Shown in pieces: positions 1 to 12,379 of a DNA stretch of 64,000 nucleotides. The DNA comes from Opisthocomus hoazin. Lineage: Eukaryota; Chordata; Aves; Opisthocomiformes; Opisthocomidae. The notes under the pieces were generated by a model. The model was given only the letters and a program-made list of their open reading frames with translations, was not told where the DNA came from and ran no database searches. Location: assembly GCF_030867145.1 (NCBI RefSeq), contig NC_134414.1, positions 21,408,518-21,472,517 of the forward strand. Reading direction: 5' to 3'. Positions within the stretch are counted from its first letter, which is position 1, and every line of letters begins with the position of its first letter. Position numbers and translations under genes: made by a program.

Positions 1-2535
1 GCAGCAAGGGAAAACTTACTAATGTCTATATAAGTTTTCATTTCTATGCAAATTTGAAAACTGTTTTATGACTTAGTGGAGAAAATACTTACTTGCAAAG
101 CTAGCATTTCAGAAAATATTTGACCGCAAAACTATGTCATACTGATCTGTTCGTGTAGCAGCATGATTTCTGGCAGTAGTCCAGAGCTAAATCTAGAAAG
201 CCACCAAACTTCTTACGAGTGTATGTTACAGCCTTTGTGAGAATACAGGAGGCTTGTATAAATGTAGATCTTCAGAAGGGTTCATCTATAGCATCCAAAG
301 CATCTTTCTTCAGAAACTTGTTGAAGTGTTCACACAGTCCTCTCTTCGCTTGTGGCTGCGTCTGCCCCGTGGTACTGCTTGGTTGCAAAATACTTCTGTT
401 CTGTTTAGTAGAGAAGAACTCAAGCATCTCTTTCAAATCTTCCCCTACCCCCCCCCCCACCTATGCTGTTTAAAATGTTTTAATGAAAGGTACAGGTGCA
501 GATGATTAGAAATTTATTTAGACTGGAGCTATACATAGTAATACATACATCGGATAGTACCCTCTGCTGTACTTCGCTAATGCATGTGTCTTTCTGATAT
601 TTGCCTCAAAGAATTTCATGATGTTTACTTTATTAAACAGCATCTGACAAGAAAGGGCTGGGTTTTTTGGTTATGAGCTGGGCACTACTGTAAAATATTC
701 TGTTACGTGAAGTACTTGATATTTACGTGCCATGCAAAGGAAGGCAGGCATAATGTTTTCCAACTGAAAACTACCAAAGATGTCGTAACTTGCAAATGCT
801 CTTCAGAATTGGCTTAGTGTGGTTTTGTTTGCTTATAGTATTGCGAATGGGAGGCCTAAATTTTATTCTTGAAGTACTTCATAACAGAAATAAAAAGTAA
901 ACTTGGCTTTTATGAATACAAAATGAAAACAGAACTTGATTAAGTACCCCAGTGACTACAAGATGGATTTGTTTCCTTTTCAATGTCATAATGTATTCTG
1001 AGAGAAATTCCAGTGAAATGTTCCTTTGGTTTTGTTACTTTGAAATCTGTTTTTAGAGAATCTGTTTTTTTCATATTCCTACAGTTTTAGGGATTCGCCT
1101 GAAGTCTTCCTTTGCCACCATTTGTTAGGGGAAACCAATGAATTTTTTTCTTGAATTATTCATGCCATCACTAGTTTACAGAAACAGATGTATAACCCTT
1201 TAATATATCTTTTAATTTCCTTTTTTCTGCCATCTCTTCCTCTTACCAAAAAGATCCAGTAAAAGTTGAGTGAGCTTTTTGGACTTGCCTATGTAAAACA
1301 GTGCTGCTATCACTTACGATACCTCTAAATTGCACTGAGAATACCTCTGCAATTTGTTCTGGTTCCTGAAATCCCATAGTTTAGCCCATATTGAGCTGTC
1401 TCTGATAGCATTGCAAGTTCTTGTTGACAGTTGTTGATAGTTTCCATTCTTCAATTTGCATTGTTGTGTTCTAAAAGGACTTTGTCCTCTCTGTGCATTG
1501 CTTTTTCTATTCGGTTTTGCAAGTGTTGTTGGGATACAGAAGTTGATAACATGTATTTTATACTCAGTGGGACGGGATCTTGCAGATGTCGCTGACAAAA
1601 GTATTGCAGAGAAGAAAACAAAGACAGAGCCTCTGGCTGTTGTCTCCTTTCACAGTAAAAGTGACATTGAAGAACTAAGCAAATCTATCTATTTTTTTCC
1701 TGTCAAAAAAAGAATCGGAATCCATGATCAGTTTGTTCTGCTTCATTAACCACAATCCTTTGCTGTGTTTAGTTCAAATCTCTGTGGTCTCTCTAAAACA
1801 ATCTGGTGGCCTTGATCCAGGTGCTCCTTTGTGGACAGCTTTTTCAAGATTATTGATGTTTCAGTACTTTTTTTTTTTTTTTCAGTGTTGAAATACCTTC
1901 ACAAAAAGTAGACAAATAAACCGTATCAGTTTTTAAAGTTTTTGAACTGGTAATTTTTGGAAAAACTAAATAAACTCTCTGGGAGAATATAGAGGAAAAA
2001 TCCTGTTTATCTTAGTCAGTTTTGGTTACTTCAGAATTTGGCATGCTTTTAATTAACACAAAACATTGTAGATGGGCTTGGAAGATACACAAAGACAGCT
2101 CTGTTTGGGTTTAATTTAAAAAAAATTGAAGTATCTTGAATCCATACAATTTCCTGCATGTAGGCTTCCAACTGAAAGAGACCCATTTTTGCCAGGGATT
2201 TTAAGGCAGCTACACTGAGAACCTGGACTTAATCTAGATTGCCGTTGACTTTAGGGGGGTTTATTCAAGCCTGTGATATTATATGCATAAGCAAATAATA
2301 CGTTGCAATAAATGTCTCTCTTTGCCTTCACAAGAGTTTCCTTGTGGGATCAGAATTAGAACAGTATTCAAAACATGTTTGCTTTTGGGGGATGGATTGG
2401 ATTATTTTTCTTTATATCTATATATATATATCTTATATTCAGTGTTCCACTTGAGATACCCTAGCAGAAGTGCAGTGTATTTGTTTTTTTTACAGATCTT
2501 TGACTGGTGGCTTTATCAGTATTTGTATCTTTCAG
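1..2535 (+). other. CUL5: CUL5 intron (5' side of first visible exon)
   Basis: No exon-like frame with splice signals was recognised here. The sequence is AT-rich, with a short C run near 450-461, a poly-T run near 1867-1884 and an alternating TA stretch near 2414-2431. The open frames present resemble nothing known and lack usable splice context. Confidence 0.75.
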
Positions 2536-2666
2536 AGTTGCATTTAATGTTTTCACTGATGGATAAAGTTCCGAATGGCATAGAGCCTATGCTAAAAGAC
2601 TTGGAAGAACATATTGTTAGTGCTGGACTTGCAGATATGGTAGCAGCTGCTGAAACTATTACTACT
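2536..2666 (+). CDS. CUL5: CUL5 exon, residues ~293-335
   Basis: The acceptor is tttcag and the donor is gtaagt. The exon begins with two bases completing a lysine codon and encodes LHLMFSLMDK through AAAETITT, in the third cullin repeat. A longer open frame to the left (from 2283) is only intron read-through. Confidence 0.96.
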
Positions 2667-5600
2667 GTAAGTTTATGCTTTTTAATAAAATAACAGTGAA
2701 AAAACAACTTTGCAGAAGTTAAATACTGTCTAATTGTGGGGCATACATGTGAATGGAAATAATGTTTGAAGATTTTATGTTTAAACATAAAATTTTTATT
2801 CACTGAAAGTTTTAAAGGTCTTTAGAATCTTTATGTTTCCAGTTGTAGCTTTAAAATGTGAATCGAATTTGCATAAAGAAAAGGTTATAAATTAAGTGCA
2901 TGGGATGCTTATATGCAAGCTCACACTGAATTCTATGGAGCCTCATTTTTTTTGTTGTTTTGTTTTTGCCTCTTTAGGATTCTGAGAAATACGTAGAGCA
3001 ATTACTCACACTATTTAATCGATTTAGTAAATTGGTTAAAGAAGCTTTTCAAGATGATCCAAGATTTCTTACTGCAAGAGATAAGGTAGGTGTTTCTGCT
3101 GATCCTTTGTTTTCAGTGGAGTAATTGTTGTAATTCATATTATGAAACCCTTGTGCCCATTCACTGTTAAATCTAGACGCTGCTCTTACTGTAGTAAATA
3201 TGCAGACTAAAATGTTGATGAAACTTACTACCGACATACTGCCTTTTAATTTTGTGTTGTGGTCATGCATAAATTTGCATTTGTGTTCAGCTTTGTGATG
3301 TTGTAGAGTACATCAGAGGATGATCTTTGTACTGAGCACCTTAATGTCTGATTCAGCAGTGTATGTTTAGAATTTACGATGTATTTGGGTATAGTCTTAT
3401 GACTTCAGATATGCAACCTGGTCCATGCAATCCCATCTTAAGTTGTTGCTTAAAGGAAAGTAGGATGTTAATAGAAAAGAGAAAAATGCAGAATATCAGT
3501 TATTGGGAAATGGAGTCAATAGGATTTGAACTCTCATATTGAGAATAAAATCCACAGACTTTGGGCTGATGAAAAAAAATCAGATTAATTTCATGTTACA
3601 GTAATCAAAAAAGAGAAATAAAACCTTTCTCAATCGTATGTTAAAGACAGAAATTGAGTGAAGCACTAATCATCTGTAATTATTTTTCAGGCATACAAAG
3701 CAGTTGTGAATGATGCTACAATATTTAAACTTGAATTGCCATTGAAGCAAAAGGGGTAAGCCATATAAACCTCATGTGAATCAAAGTTTTTAAATTGTTA
3801 AAAATTGAGCTTCTCTTTTCAAATATCTCTTCAAAAAGTGCTTTGTGTTCTTTGCATTATGGAATTTCAGATTGCTTATCAGCTTCTGGTATGACACTCT
3901 TCCCATGGCAGTGGATCAGTGAATAATAGCCTATTTAAACTCAAATTTATTAGGGATGTATTCTTTTATGGTAATGAGTCAGTTTGTTAGCTGAATTTAA
4001 TAGTACCTTCCTGGGTTAATAATTCCAAAGACCTGAGCTGTATGACTCTGCTGCAGCTTGCGTAAAAGTCCGGGGGGAAACTGAGGCAGTAGTCTTCACA
4101 GGAATAGCTGTGGCTGATTAAGGTGTAACCATCCACAAGCTGTTTACCAGCTCCACTTGTGCCAGCTGTGAGTGTGACCTGTCTGGGTGCTACATGTTTG
4201 TTTCGGTGCAGGATTCACCAGGTTAGTTTAAATGAATTCCAGTAGATCAGGCAGACCTGTGTGACTCAAGAAGAAAAACCAGTAGCCACTCCACTAACTA
4301 CTAAGAGAAGGTAGCAGTCAGTTAACTGAGTGTTAACATTTAATGTGTGATGTGCCATTTGAGTAGGAATCTGTATTTATGTAGGTGGCTGGGATTGCTT
4401 ATATAGTTTGTAGTTTGATTTACTGCAGAAACAAAGCTTATGTAGCTGGGCTGTCAGCTTCCCTTTCCAATGACTTCTCATTAGGGGTGGATGGGCGTAA
4501 ATAACTGTTCAGCATTCTGGTTCTTATTCTGTGTTTGGTTCTGGACTAATGATAAGCGTGGACCAGGGATTAGCCTTGCTGGTTTTATGTTCTTGGAGGA
4601 AAACCTTCAGAAAAGACTGAGTCCCTGCTTTGTATGCTTCATACAGATGTAGGCAAGGCAGAGGAGCGTAGTAGGTGTCTGCTACTGTTTTCATTTCCCC
4701 TGAGAGCATCCAGATCAATACCTCATTCAAACTGTGTTTCACTCCGAAAGCTAAACCTGCCTAGTGATTTCTGAGAAACCACCATGATAGCAACGGTCCT
4801 CTGTTCAGCATTCTTCTTCCCAAGCTCTTTTGAGTTGTCTACGTGTGCAGCATGGTTTAAGTGAAATGAAACTTCATCCTGCTTAACTTGTGCCATTAAG
4901 TTCAGCCTAAGAATATGGAATTTGGCAATTTTTCATTGCTGTCAGGAGCTTGAAGACTCTGCTCAGAAAAACCTGGAAACACATTGATTAAATAAGGGTT
5001 CTGTCTTGTAATATTCAGAAGACTAGTGATCTGCTTTTACTGCAAATGGTCTTTAGGAGGGCAGAAGAAACTAGCCTGCAAGCTGTTTCATGAGTTAAAA
5101 AGGACAAGTTGTCTGAAGAGTCCTAGCACTGTCTGCGCTAGTTGATGAGAGGCTGAGAGAGTGAGCAAGAACGCTGGGTCCCTGGGCATCCCAACAGCTT
5201 CTTAACTGCTGTCTTACTCATTGCCTTTGTTTTGAGCCCTGGAGACTAGTGATCAAATTGGTGGCACCTGACTCTAGAAGCAGGGATTGGTCCTTGGCAC
5301 TATGGTAGTCGCCTGTCTAGACGCAGGTTCAGAACGGGACCTTGTGCTTGCATGCCTTCTGAAGACCCACAGTCTGTCTACTGTAGCAGCATCTTGTTCA
5401 GCTTTAATCGGCTTTTAATCTCCAAACTGTTAGTCTGCTGTTTATACCTGTTACAAAATAATTTCATCCTGTTACTATGCGATAGATGTGTTGGGTTTTG
5501 CAGTCTGTGAAATCCAGTGCAGGAGGCTGTTCTTGAGACTTTCGTTAGAGTGTACTGACAAGATGAGTGAAACATTTCACTGCAGCATTTGTTAATTCTT

Positions 5601-8600
5601 TACTGGAATACTTAACTGCCATGCAGTATCTAGTTGTTTGAAACTGTTGTTTCAACATGCTCCTTTGTTGTTGGAGTTTAAAAGCAGTTGGAATGATCAA
5701 GCTGTAGAAGCTGTCTGAAAATGTTTGGTAGTAGTTATTCTTTCAAGAAGAAAAGGGGAGTTATCCCTAATTTCTCATTAGTTGAACAAGGATATGAATT
5801 CACCACCAGGATCCTTGCCAAGGGGATCAGGAGAGCGGTCTGTCTTGTTAACAGTGTGACTACTCCAGAATAGCAGGGTTCCATGCGGTTTGAAGATATG
5901 TTGTTCTTCTTTTTAGTGTTGGATTGAAAACACAGCCTGAATCCAAATGCCCTGAGCTTCTTGCTAATTACTGTGACATGTTGCTAAGAAAAACACCACT
6001 AAGCAAAAAACTAACCTCTGAAGAAATTGAAGCAAAGCTTAAAGAAGTGGTATGTTTTGGCTTTCTACTTCTCGATTGTTCTGAAGAATGAATGTTTGTT
6101 TTATTTCCTTATGGTTGAGGCCTTGATCTTCAAAAACAGTTATGTAAGGTGTAATAATAGGGAAAAGTGTTTATTATGTAAGGTGTAATAATAGGGAAAA
6201 GTGTTTATTATGTCATCAAGTGTCTGTGTTTGAGTCTTGTAAACCATGCAGCGTTTCATGTCTCTGTGTCAGTTCACAACATTAGTATGCTAAATTAATG
6301 CCTATATCAGACCGTAATGTGTTACAGTAGCTAATGTTAGTCTAGAAAATAATACAGGAAACTTGTGTACCGGTGTCAGTGTCTTTTCTGATGTGAAAGA
6401 ATGTTCTTGACAGTTGACAAATGAAGACATTGGAGGTATGATACTATGAAAGATTCATAGCTGATGCCTGTGGTAGTATTAACAGTTACTCTTAAGGCAA
6501 TGTCAAGTAGCGTTATTCTGCTTCATAGTCTTCATAGTGGCATTAGATCAGTATTCAAAGACTTGTCTGGTTGACAATGCAAATAAGTTAAAATCTCCTT
6601 TTTTGACAGCTTTTGGTACTTAAATATGTACAGAATAAAGATGTTTTCATGCGATATCACAAAGCTCACTTAACAAGACGCCTGATATTAGATATATCAG
6701 CTGATAGTGAAATTGAGGAGAATATGGTGGAATGGCTCAGAGTAAGTAGCCTGACATCTGTCTTTGTTTGGTTGTGCCTCTTGCTTGTGGTATTATTTCC
6801 CACTCTTGAATTTAGATATCCTTCTTGCTTAGGTGAGTTCTATCTTAAATTGCAGGCTACTCAGGGCATCTTACGCTTCCGTTTTATTGCAACGTTTTGT
6901 GCAAGTAAAACAATTTAGCTCTTTTCTGAAAGAAATGTTGATCTTAATAGTGGTAGTGATTTTAAAAGATTTCACATATGATTATCTGAAGGCTTCATAG
7001 ATTCCATATGCAAATGAGCAAAATGCAGTGTACTTGTTTAGATATGTAAATAATTTGAGATGTGTTCTAATTGTGAAATTTTATGTAGATTAGAATATTA
7101 TTTGCATGCCTTAGACATTCCTTCAAATCTCAGAGTTCACTGATTCCTTAATGCACGCATATATTCTTCAGCACTTGGATTTCTTTAAAAGAATTATCAT
7201 GTGCCTTTAAGGAGTAACTACTTACGATGCATGCAAAAAAAAATCTTAGTATTGCATTGCAGATTAACTGTTACTGTAGAGTGATGATACCTGTGTACTT
7301 TAATGATCTTCATTTTTTTGAGTTTATTTTAAAAATAAAGGGTTTTGTTCTTAAGTTGTCTATGTTATAATTCAGTGTTCTGTTTGTTTATACAGGAAGT
7401 AGGAATGCCAGCCGACTATGTAAACAAGCTGGCTAGAATGTTCCAGGATATCAAAGTGTCTGAAGACTTGAACCAGGCCTTCAAAGAAATGCACAAAAAT
7501 AATAAACTTGCTTTGCCAGGTACTGTTTTAAAAAGATTTGCTACTTTTCTTTTGTCTTAGTGAAAAATAATTCTGTTGAATCTTGAGTTAAAAATTGTAT
7601 CAGCTGCAGGTTGAACATGGTCTTCAGGTCATCCCTGCATTGGAAGTGTCTGTAGACTCTGCGTTCTCTTACAGTTGACACTGGAGCTATGTCATTCTGT
7701 CAGTTATTGTGGGTTTTCATTATGAGCAATCTTGTAGGTAAAGACTCCTGACTCTTGTAGTTAAATGCCAAACAGAGGCTTGAATCAGTATCAGCCAGGT
7801 GAATGCCTGAACTACCCTCTCCTTTTATGTCCTCATCATTCTTCATGAGTGCTTCATGCTGTGCTGCTCCTTCACCTGCCAGCAGGAGAGCTGGATGCAC
7901 ACTATGAAGAGCTCAAATCACATTTCTGAGATTAAATTTCACTGATGAGAGAGGCTGAGGAACATCAAGTTTTTGGACCTGCTATTGCTGAAAACCCTTG
8001 AGTAATGCTTACAAGCATAAGCTATAAAGCTGCATCAGGGCTTAAGGAGCTCTGCAGAGGCAAGCCAAAAAAACAGAGATTTCAGTCAGTGTTGCTGGCA
8101 GAAAGCCAGTGGTGCATAAATAGACTACTTTAACGTTTAAGTAGACAAACACCCTGCTGCTTTCTGAAAACTCAGTTCTCCATAACTGTATTTAGAGTAG
8201 GAAAAAAAAAATTCATTTTGTTTATCTGTCTGTTATACCTGGAGATTCAGATCATCCAATATTGTCTTACAGCTGACTCTGTGAATATTAAAATTTTAAA
8301 TGCTGGCGCCTGGTCCCGAAGTTCTGAAAAAGTATTTGTCTCGCTGCCCACGGAATTAGAGGATCTCATCCCAGAAGTTGAAGAATTTTATAAAAAGAAT
8401 CACAGTGGGAGAAAACTGCACTGGCACCACCTCATGTCCAATGGAATTGTAAGTGTATAGTTTTTGGGTATCAAAATCAATGACTCTGCTTTCCGTGTAT
8501 TTAGAATAGTAAACAAGTTTATGATCCAGAAAGGCTGATAAACAAAACTGCCATTCTGTTCACAGATAACGTTTAAGAACGAGGTTGGCCAGTATGACTT

Positions 8601-11600
8601 GGAGGTGACAACATTTCAGCTAGCTGTGCTGTTTGCGTGGAACCAAAGACCTAGAGAGAAGATCAGCTTTGAAAATCTGAAACTGGCAACTGAACTCCCT
8701 GATGCAGAACTTAGGAGGACTTTATGGGTATTTCCCTTTCTCTTGAAACAGATTTCTTCATGATTTTTATGCTCTGAAATACTGGATTAGTATTTTTAAA
8801 GTGCTGTCAGATAACGCTTTGAAACCGAAATATGAACACCTTTCTTGCTAGTTAGTCAGTTGTAACACTGGCTCCTTGCACTACTGTTGAGCACACACGG
8901 CCTTTACGTTAACACGTTCTCTCTACCCAATATTGTCTAACTTAAGCTTTTGGAAACAGCAAAATCTTTTTAACCGTATGCTGCCTAAAGCACACAGTAA
9001 TGCTTGTGGTTTGTGGAGTGGGACTGCTCTAATTCTAGGAAATCAGTGGCACCTGATAAATAGGTGTTGCTTAAAAATAACTTCAGTGTTTGCTCTATCA
9101 GACTTTTAATTATTTAGCTCAAGAATAAAGAGACAAATTGCATAAATCAGACTTAACACCACTTCTGTAGCTGTGAGTTGTGCATTTTGCTTCTTTGTAT
9201 GATTTGCACTAACCCATTGCAGAAGGAGATTTGGTAAACTGTGACATCCCCCTCCCCGGTTTTACTGGTATCTTCGTGTTGCCCTCTAGCAGCTCCAAAC
9301 AAGGCTACGTGGTTCCCTCGCTACAGTTTGCACAGCAGTGAACTGTGTTCTTAAAAAGTAATTGTTTCCATTTAGAAAATCTGGTGTTTTATTTTCATTC
9401 TTTCCCCCCCTTCCCTTTTCTTTGTAGTCTCTTGTAGCATTTCCAAAGCTGAAACGTCAGGTTTTATTGTATGAACCTCAAGTCAATTCACCCAAAGACT
9501 TTACAGAAGGAACCCTCTTCTCGGTGAACCAGGAGTTCAGTTTAATGTAAGATGATGTTTGAAAAGTAAAATAACAATGTACTATTTTATAATTAAAGGA
9601 ATTCACTTTAAGTTAACCTTCGTCCTTTAAAGTTTTCAAGATTCGACTAGATACATGCGTTGCCGCCCTGTCCTCACTTAGTTTTGGCGACAGTCATGCT
9701 TCAAATAGGTGGTTAAACTAGATGACCTCCAGCAGCTGCTTCAGACAGATGTTTCTGTGATGCTGATTTCTGTGAAATTAAATTTCCTAAACACCTAGGG
9801 GTGAGATGCAAAATTGGAGGCTTTGCTATCTTCCTTTTACTAATGAGCCCATGAAATTTCCTAGAGGAAGAACGGCATGTAAGCAGAGCACTAGCACTGT
9901 ATTGATTATTACACACACACAGTTTCAAAAGCAGAGTGGTAAGCTAAAAAAGGAAATTAAACTGCTTCATAATATGGTATGCTGTCAAAAGCCGGGCTTT
10001 TTGATGTGCCTTTCACCAGAGAAGAGTGCCTTTATTTCAGTGACAATGGCAGTGCTTTTTTCCTGGTGCTTTATAATCCTTCAGAGTATGAGATAGTATA
10101 AAGAGGGAGTATCTAAATGGTATATACTACATTTAGCATGTTTTACTTTGGGTTTTGCCTCTCTTTAGTATCGATGACTGTGATTAGAATTGGCTTCTTG
10201 CTAGTAACCTTAGATTCTGGGCCTCATTCTCAGTAACAGCCGGACATCTGGATCTGTGGAGGTAGAGAGGTGACGAATCTGCTGTTCCTGGGGCTTAGCT
10301 GCTTGCCCAGGGCCATGGTGTGTGTTCCTGTCATCAGGATGGTGAACTCTGGGAGGTGATGAGAGGGCGTGGCAGAAGTGACAGGCTGTACAGAAAGTTT
10401 GTGGGTGACCACTGAAGAATGCCAACAGTTTTTTTTTGCTATGTTTGTTAAAACAGCTGTTACTTTGTCCTTTTTTTTTTCTGCTAGACAGACAGTTCTT
10501 CTGATGACAAATGAACTAGTTCTGTTTCCTGAACTGTTGTAAAAACTTCCTCTGAAGAACCCTATATTTATATAATTAAACTGAAATATGTTTCTCTGGA
10601 ATTTTGTTATTTAAAATAGTACTGGTAACTTTTCAACTTTGGCCACTGTCAGTTTCAGCTGATTGAGTTGTTCTTTTTTTTTTAATGCTGGTGTATTCAT
10701 GTTTTATTGTGTGGAGACATTGGCATTGAGTGTTGATTTGTCAGCCAGTTGCCTCACTGCTGCAATGCTAATAGCCTATAAATATCTGATCTGTGATGCT
10801 GTAATTTGGGTTTAATAGGAATTCCTTAACTGAAAATGCATTTTGTGCTTATTTTCATACAATACAACTTTTTCAGAAAAAACGCTAAAGTTCAAAAAAG
10901 AGGCAAGATAAATTTGATTGGTCGGTTGCAACTTACTACAGAGAGAATGCGGGAAGAGGAAAATGAAGGAATAGTCCAGCTAAGAATATTACGAACCCAG
11001 GCAAGTAAACTACCAGAGGAATATAAAGTTACCCTGTTTCTTTTGCTGTGTGATCACTACTGCGTGCTGTCTGCAGCTGGATGTCGATGTGTGCAATGAA
11101 TGCTTTTGAATCCCCTTGGAACTCACTCTCGCCGTTTGGCTTAGATCCTTGGTGAATACCGGATTTTGCATGTGTGTTAGCGCACGTGCAGTTATCAGCC
11201 TCCTGTTCTGATGTACCAGCTCATCGTTTTTGAAGAGGACAAAGCAGATACTAAGCGAGCGGTGGAGGTGTAACTCTGTAGTGGTGGGTGGCAGCAGCAC
11301 ACGGTAAAGTTGACTGACTTGAGCCACCAACATGGACAAACCAGTACTGTTGATCTTGAGATCTCTTTGACTGCTCTGTGTGAAGAGAGTAGAGTAAGCT
11401 CAGAGATGGGATCACGCTTTAGTAACAGCAGTGTGACTCTGAGAGGCCTTCTCTTTAGAGGGAAAGTTAATAAGCACGTCTCAGATGTACAGACTGCAGC
11501 TTCCTGCGTTGTGGCTGGTTGTCCTTCAGTCTGGTACTCACGTCGAACCTTTTGAGCTGACAGTTCTTAAAAAAACAGATTTTTTTTCAGGCATCAGAGA

Positions 11601-12379
11601 TCATTACCTACAATGGAGTGTCAAAAATCGCATCTTACCTTCAAATTGCAGGTCTCTTCTGTTAGTCAGATTAGATTGCAGGCCATGCACATTGTGAATT
11701 GTGTCCCCTGGCTTAACATCATGACCATACTTCCAGCCGAAGGATCAATGCCCAGTGGTATTTATGAAATTAGAACTCCTTGTGAGTTCCAGTTTGACAT
11801 TGTTGGCATTTCATGAGGTGTTCACAAGGCATATCACAAATCGCTCTGGAAACGATGACTTCTGCTCCGAGAGTGAATTTAGGTTTTAGTAATTCACAGT
11901 CTTAAGTATAAGACTTAACTTCAGATTCTCCTTTGACTGGACTTGTCTTGTATCTCTTGCATCTTGCCAGTGCTTCATTCTTTTCCTTTATCAGCCCCTT
12001 TGTAAAAGCAGTTCAGTATCTACTTAGGCTAAGAAATGCAGCATATATCTGATTTTCAAGGAAAAATTTAGATTTCCTTGTTATCTTGCCTTACCAGGAA
12101 CCCCCTATTAATGCTGTGTTCACTTTGTCACTTCATTCGGGCATTTCAAAAAAATTTATTTTTTTTTCTCTTGTCCCCCACCAGGAGGCAATCATCCAAA
12201 TAATGAAAATGCGGAAGAAAATTACTAATGCCCAGCTTCAGACTGAACTGGTAGAAATATTGAAAAACATGTTCTTGCCACAAAAGAAAATGATAAAAGA
12301 GCAAATTGAGTGGCTTATAGAGCACAAATATATCAGAAGAGATGAGTCGGATATCAACACCTTCATATATATGGCATAA
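2536..12379 (+). CDS. CUL5: Cullin-5, C-terminal two thirds (multi-exon, 5' part outside window)
   Basis: CUL5 is the scaffold of CRL5 ubiquitin ligases. Its N-terminal half binds Elongin B/C-SOCS-box receptors and its C-terminal half binds RBX2. Coding exons are 2536-2666, 2978-3085, 3691-3755, 5917-6049, 6610-6741, 7396-7519, 8273-8448, 8566-8727, 9428-9546, 10877-11000 and 12185-12379. Joined in phase they give 488 full residues and a TAA stop. If the protein is 780 aa as in human, this is residues 293-780: the end of the cullin repeats, the cullin homology domain and the C-terminal winged helix. The neddylation site is visible as QIMKMRKK in the last exon, with the lysine at about 724. 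Identity to human CUL5, as recalled, is nearly complete. All introns are GT-AG except the last, which has a GC donor. The start codon and promoter lie left of the window. Confidence 0.97.
2978..3085 (+). CDS. CUL5: CUL5 exon, residues ~336-371
   Basis: This is a phase 0 exon of 36 codons, from DSEKYVEQLL to RFLTARDK. The acceptor is tctttag and the donor gtaggt. It covers the end of the cullin-repeat stalk. Confidence 0.96.
3691..3755 (+). CDS. CUL5: CUL5 exon, residues ~372-392
   Basis: This short 65-base exon encodes AYKAVVNDAT through LPLKQK and ends two bases into a glycine codon. The acceptor is ttttcag and the donor gtaagc. It is too short to appear as a long open frame. Confidence 0.95.
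5917..6049 (+). CDS. CUL5: CUL5 exon, residues ~394-437
   Basis: The acceptor is ttttag; the first base completes the glycine split from the previous exon. The exon encodes VGLKTQPESK through EAKLKEV, entering the cullin homology domain. The donor is gtatgt. The preceding 2.2 kb intron shows no recognised feature. Confidence 0.95.
6141..6213. repeat. 34-bp tandem duplication in CUL5 intron
   Basis: Two exact copies of a 34-base unit (6141-6174 and 6175-6208) starting tatgtaaggtgtaataatag, plus a few bases of a third copy. The lack of differences between copies suggests a recent duplication. Confidence 0.95.
6610..6741 (+). CDS. CUL5: CUL5 exon, residues ~438-481
   Basis: This phase 0 exon of 44 codons runs from LLVLKYVQNKD to NMVEWLR. 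The acceptor is gacag and the donor gtaagt. It belongs to the cullin homology domain and contains the DVFMRYHKAHLTRRLI segment typical of cullins. Confidence 0.97.
7396..7519 (+). CDS. CUL5: CUL5 exon, residues ~482-522
   Basis: The acceptor is tacag and the donor gtactg. The exon encodes EVGMPADYVNKLARMFQDIK through NKLALP and ends one base into an alanine codon. It is part of the four-helix bundle of the cullin C-terminal domain. Confidence 0.97.
8273..8448 (+). CDS. CUL5: CUL5 exon, residues ~524-581
   Basis: The acceptor is ttacag; two bases complete the alanine, then come DSVNIKILNAGAW through HHLMSNGI. The donor is gtaagt. It covers the start of the alpha/beta region that receives the RBX2 strand. 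Confidence 0.97.
8566..8727 (+). CDS. CUL5: CUL5 exon, residues ~582-635
   Basis: This phase 0 exon of 54 codons runs from ITFKNEVGQYDLEV to DAELRRTLW. The intron before it is only 117 bases. The acceptor is cacag and the donor gtattt. Confidence 0.97.
9428..9546 (+). CDS. CUL5: CUL5 exon, residues ~636-674
   Basis: The acceptor is tttgtag and the donor gtaaga. The exon encodes SLVAFPKLKRQVLLYEPQ through NQEFSL and ends two bases into an isoleucine codon. A stop appears immediately if the donor is read through. Confidence 0.96.
9631..9770 (+). mobile_element. Degraded CR1-like 3' fragment in CUL5 intron
   Basis: The phrases ttttcaagattcgactaga and ggtggttaaactagatgacc resemble the last part of CR1, where a protein tail reading FKTRLD is followed by GGLDDLQ. 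It is heavily diverged and its ends are approximate. Confidence 0.5.
10877..11000 (+). CDS. CUL5: CUL5 penultimate exon with GC splice donor, residues ~676-716
   Basis: The acceptor is tttcag; the first base completes isoleucine, then KNAKVQKRGKINLIGRLQ through LRILRTQ. The junction reads acccag|gcaagt. A GC donor is needed to join in frame to EAIIQIMKM in the last exon, because no GT near the end of the frame keeps phase 0. Confidence 0.93.
11001..12184 (+). other. CUL5: CUL5 last intron (GC-AG type)
   Basis: Starts GCAAGTAAAC and ends CCCCCACCAG. No repeats are recognised. The donor matches the consensus at every position except the GC dinucleotide, which is usual for GC-AG introns. Confidence 0.9.
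12185..12379 (+). CDS. CUL5: CUL5 last coding exon with neddylation site
   Basis: The acceptor is cccaccag. The exon has 64 codons plus TAA, from EAIIQIMKMRKK to DINTFIYMA. It is the winged-helix B domain. The lysine of IMK is eight residues in and is the NEDD8 acceptor in cullins (K724 in human numbering). Confidence 0.98.
   Translation, partial: EAIIQIMKMRKKITNAQLQTELVEILKNMFLPQKKMIKEQIEWLIEHKYIRRDESDINTFIYMA

Noticed and set aside
2283..2693. 136-codon frame spanning a CUL5 exon
   Set aside because: Only 2536-2666 is exon. The upstream part includes a splice acceptor and low-complexity TA sequence, so it is intron read-through.
10202..10425. Minus-strand 71- and 60-codon frames in CUL5 intron near 10.3 kb
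   Set aside because: They overlap in two frames, are short, and have no family resemblance or splice signals.
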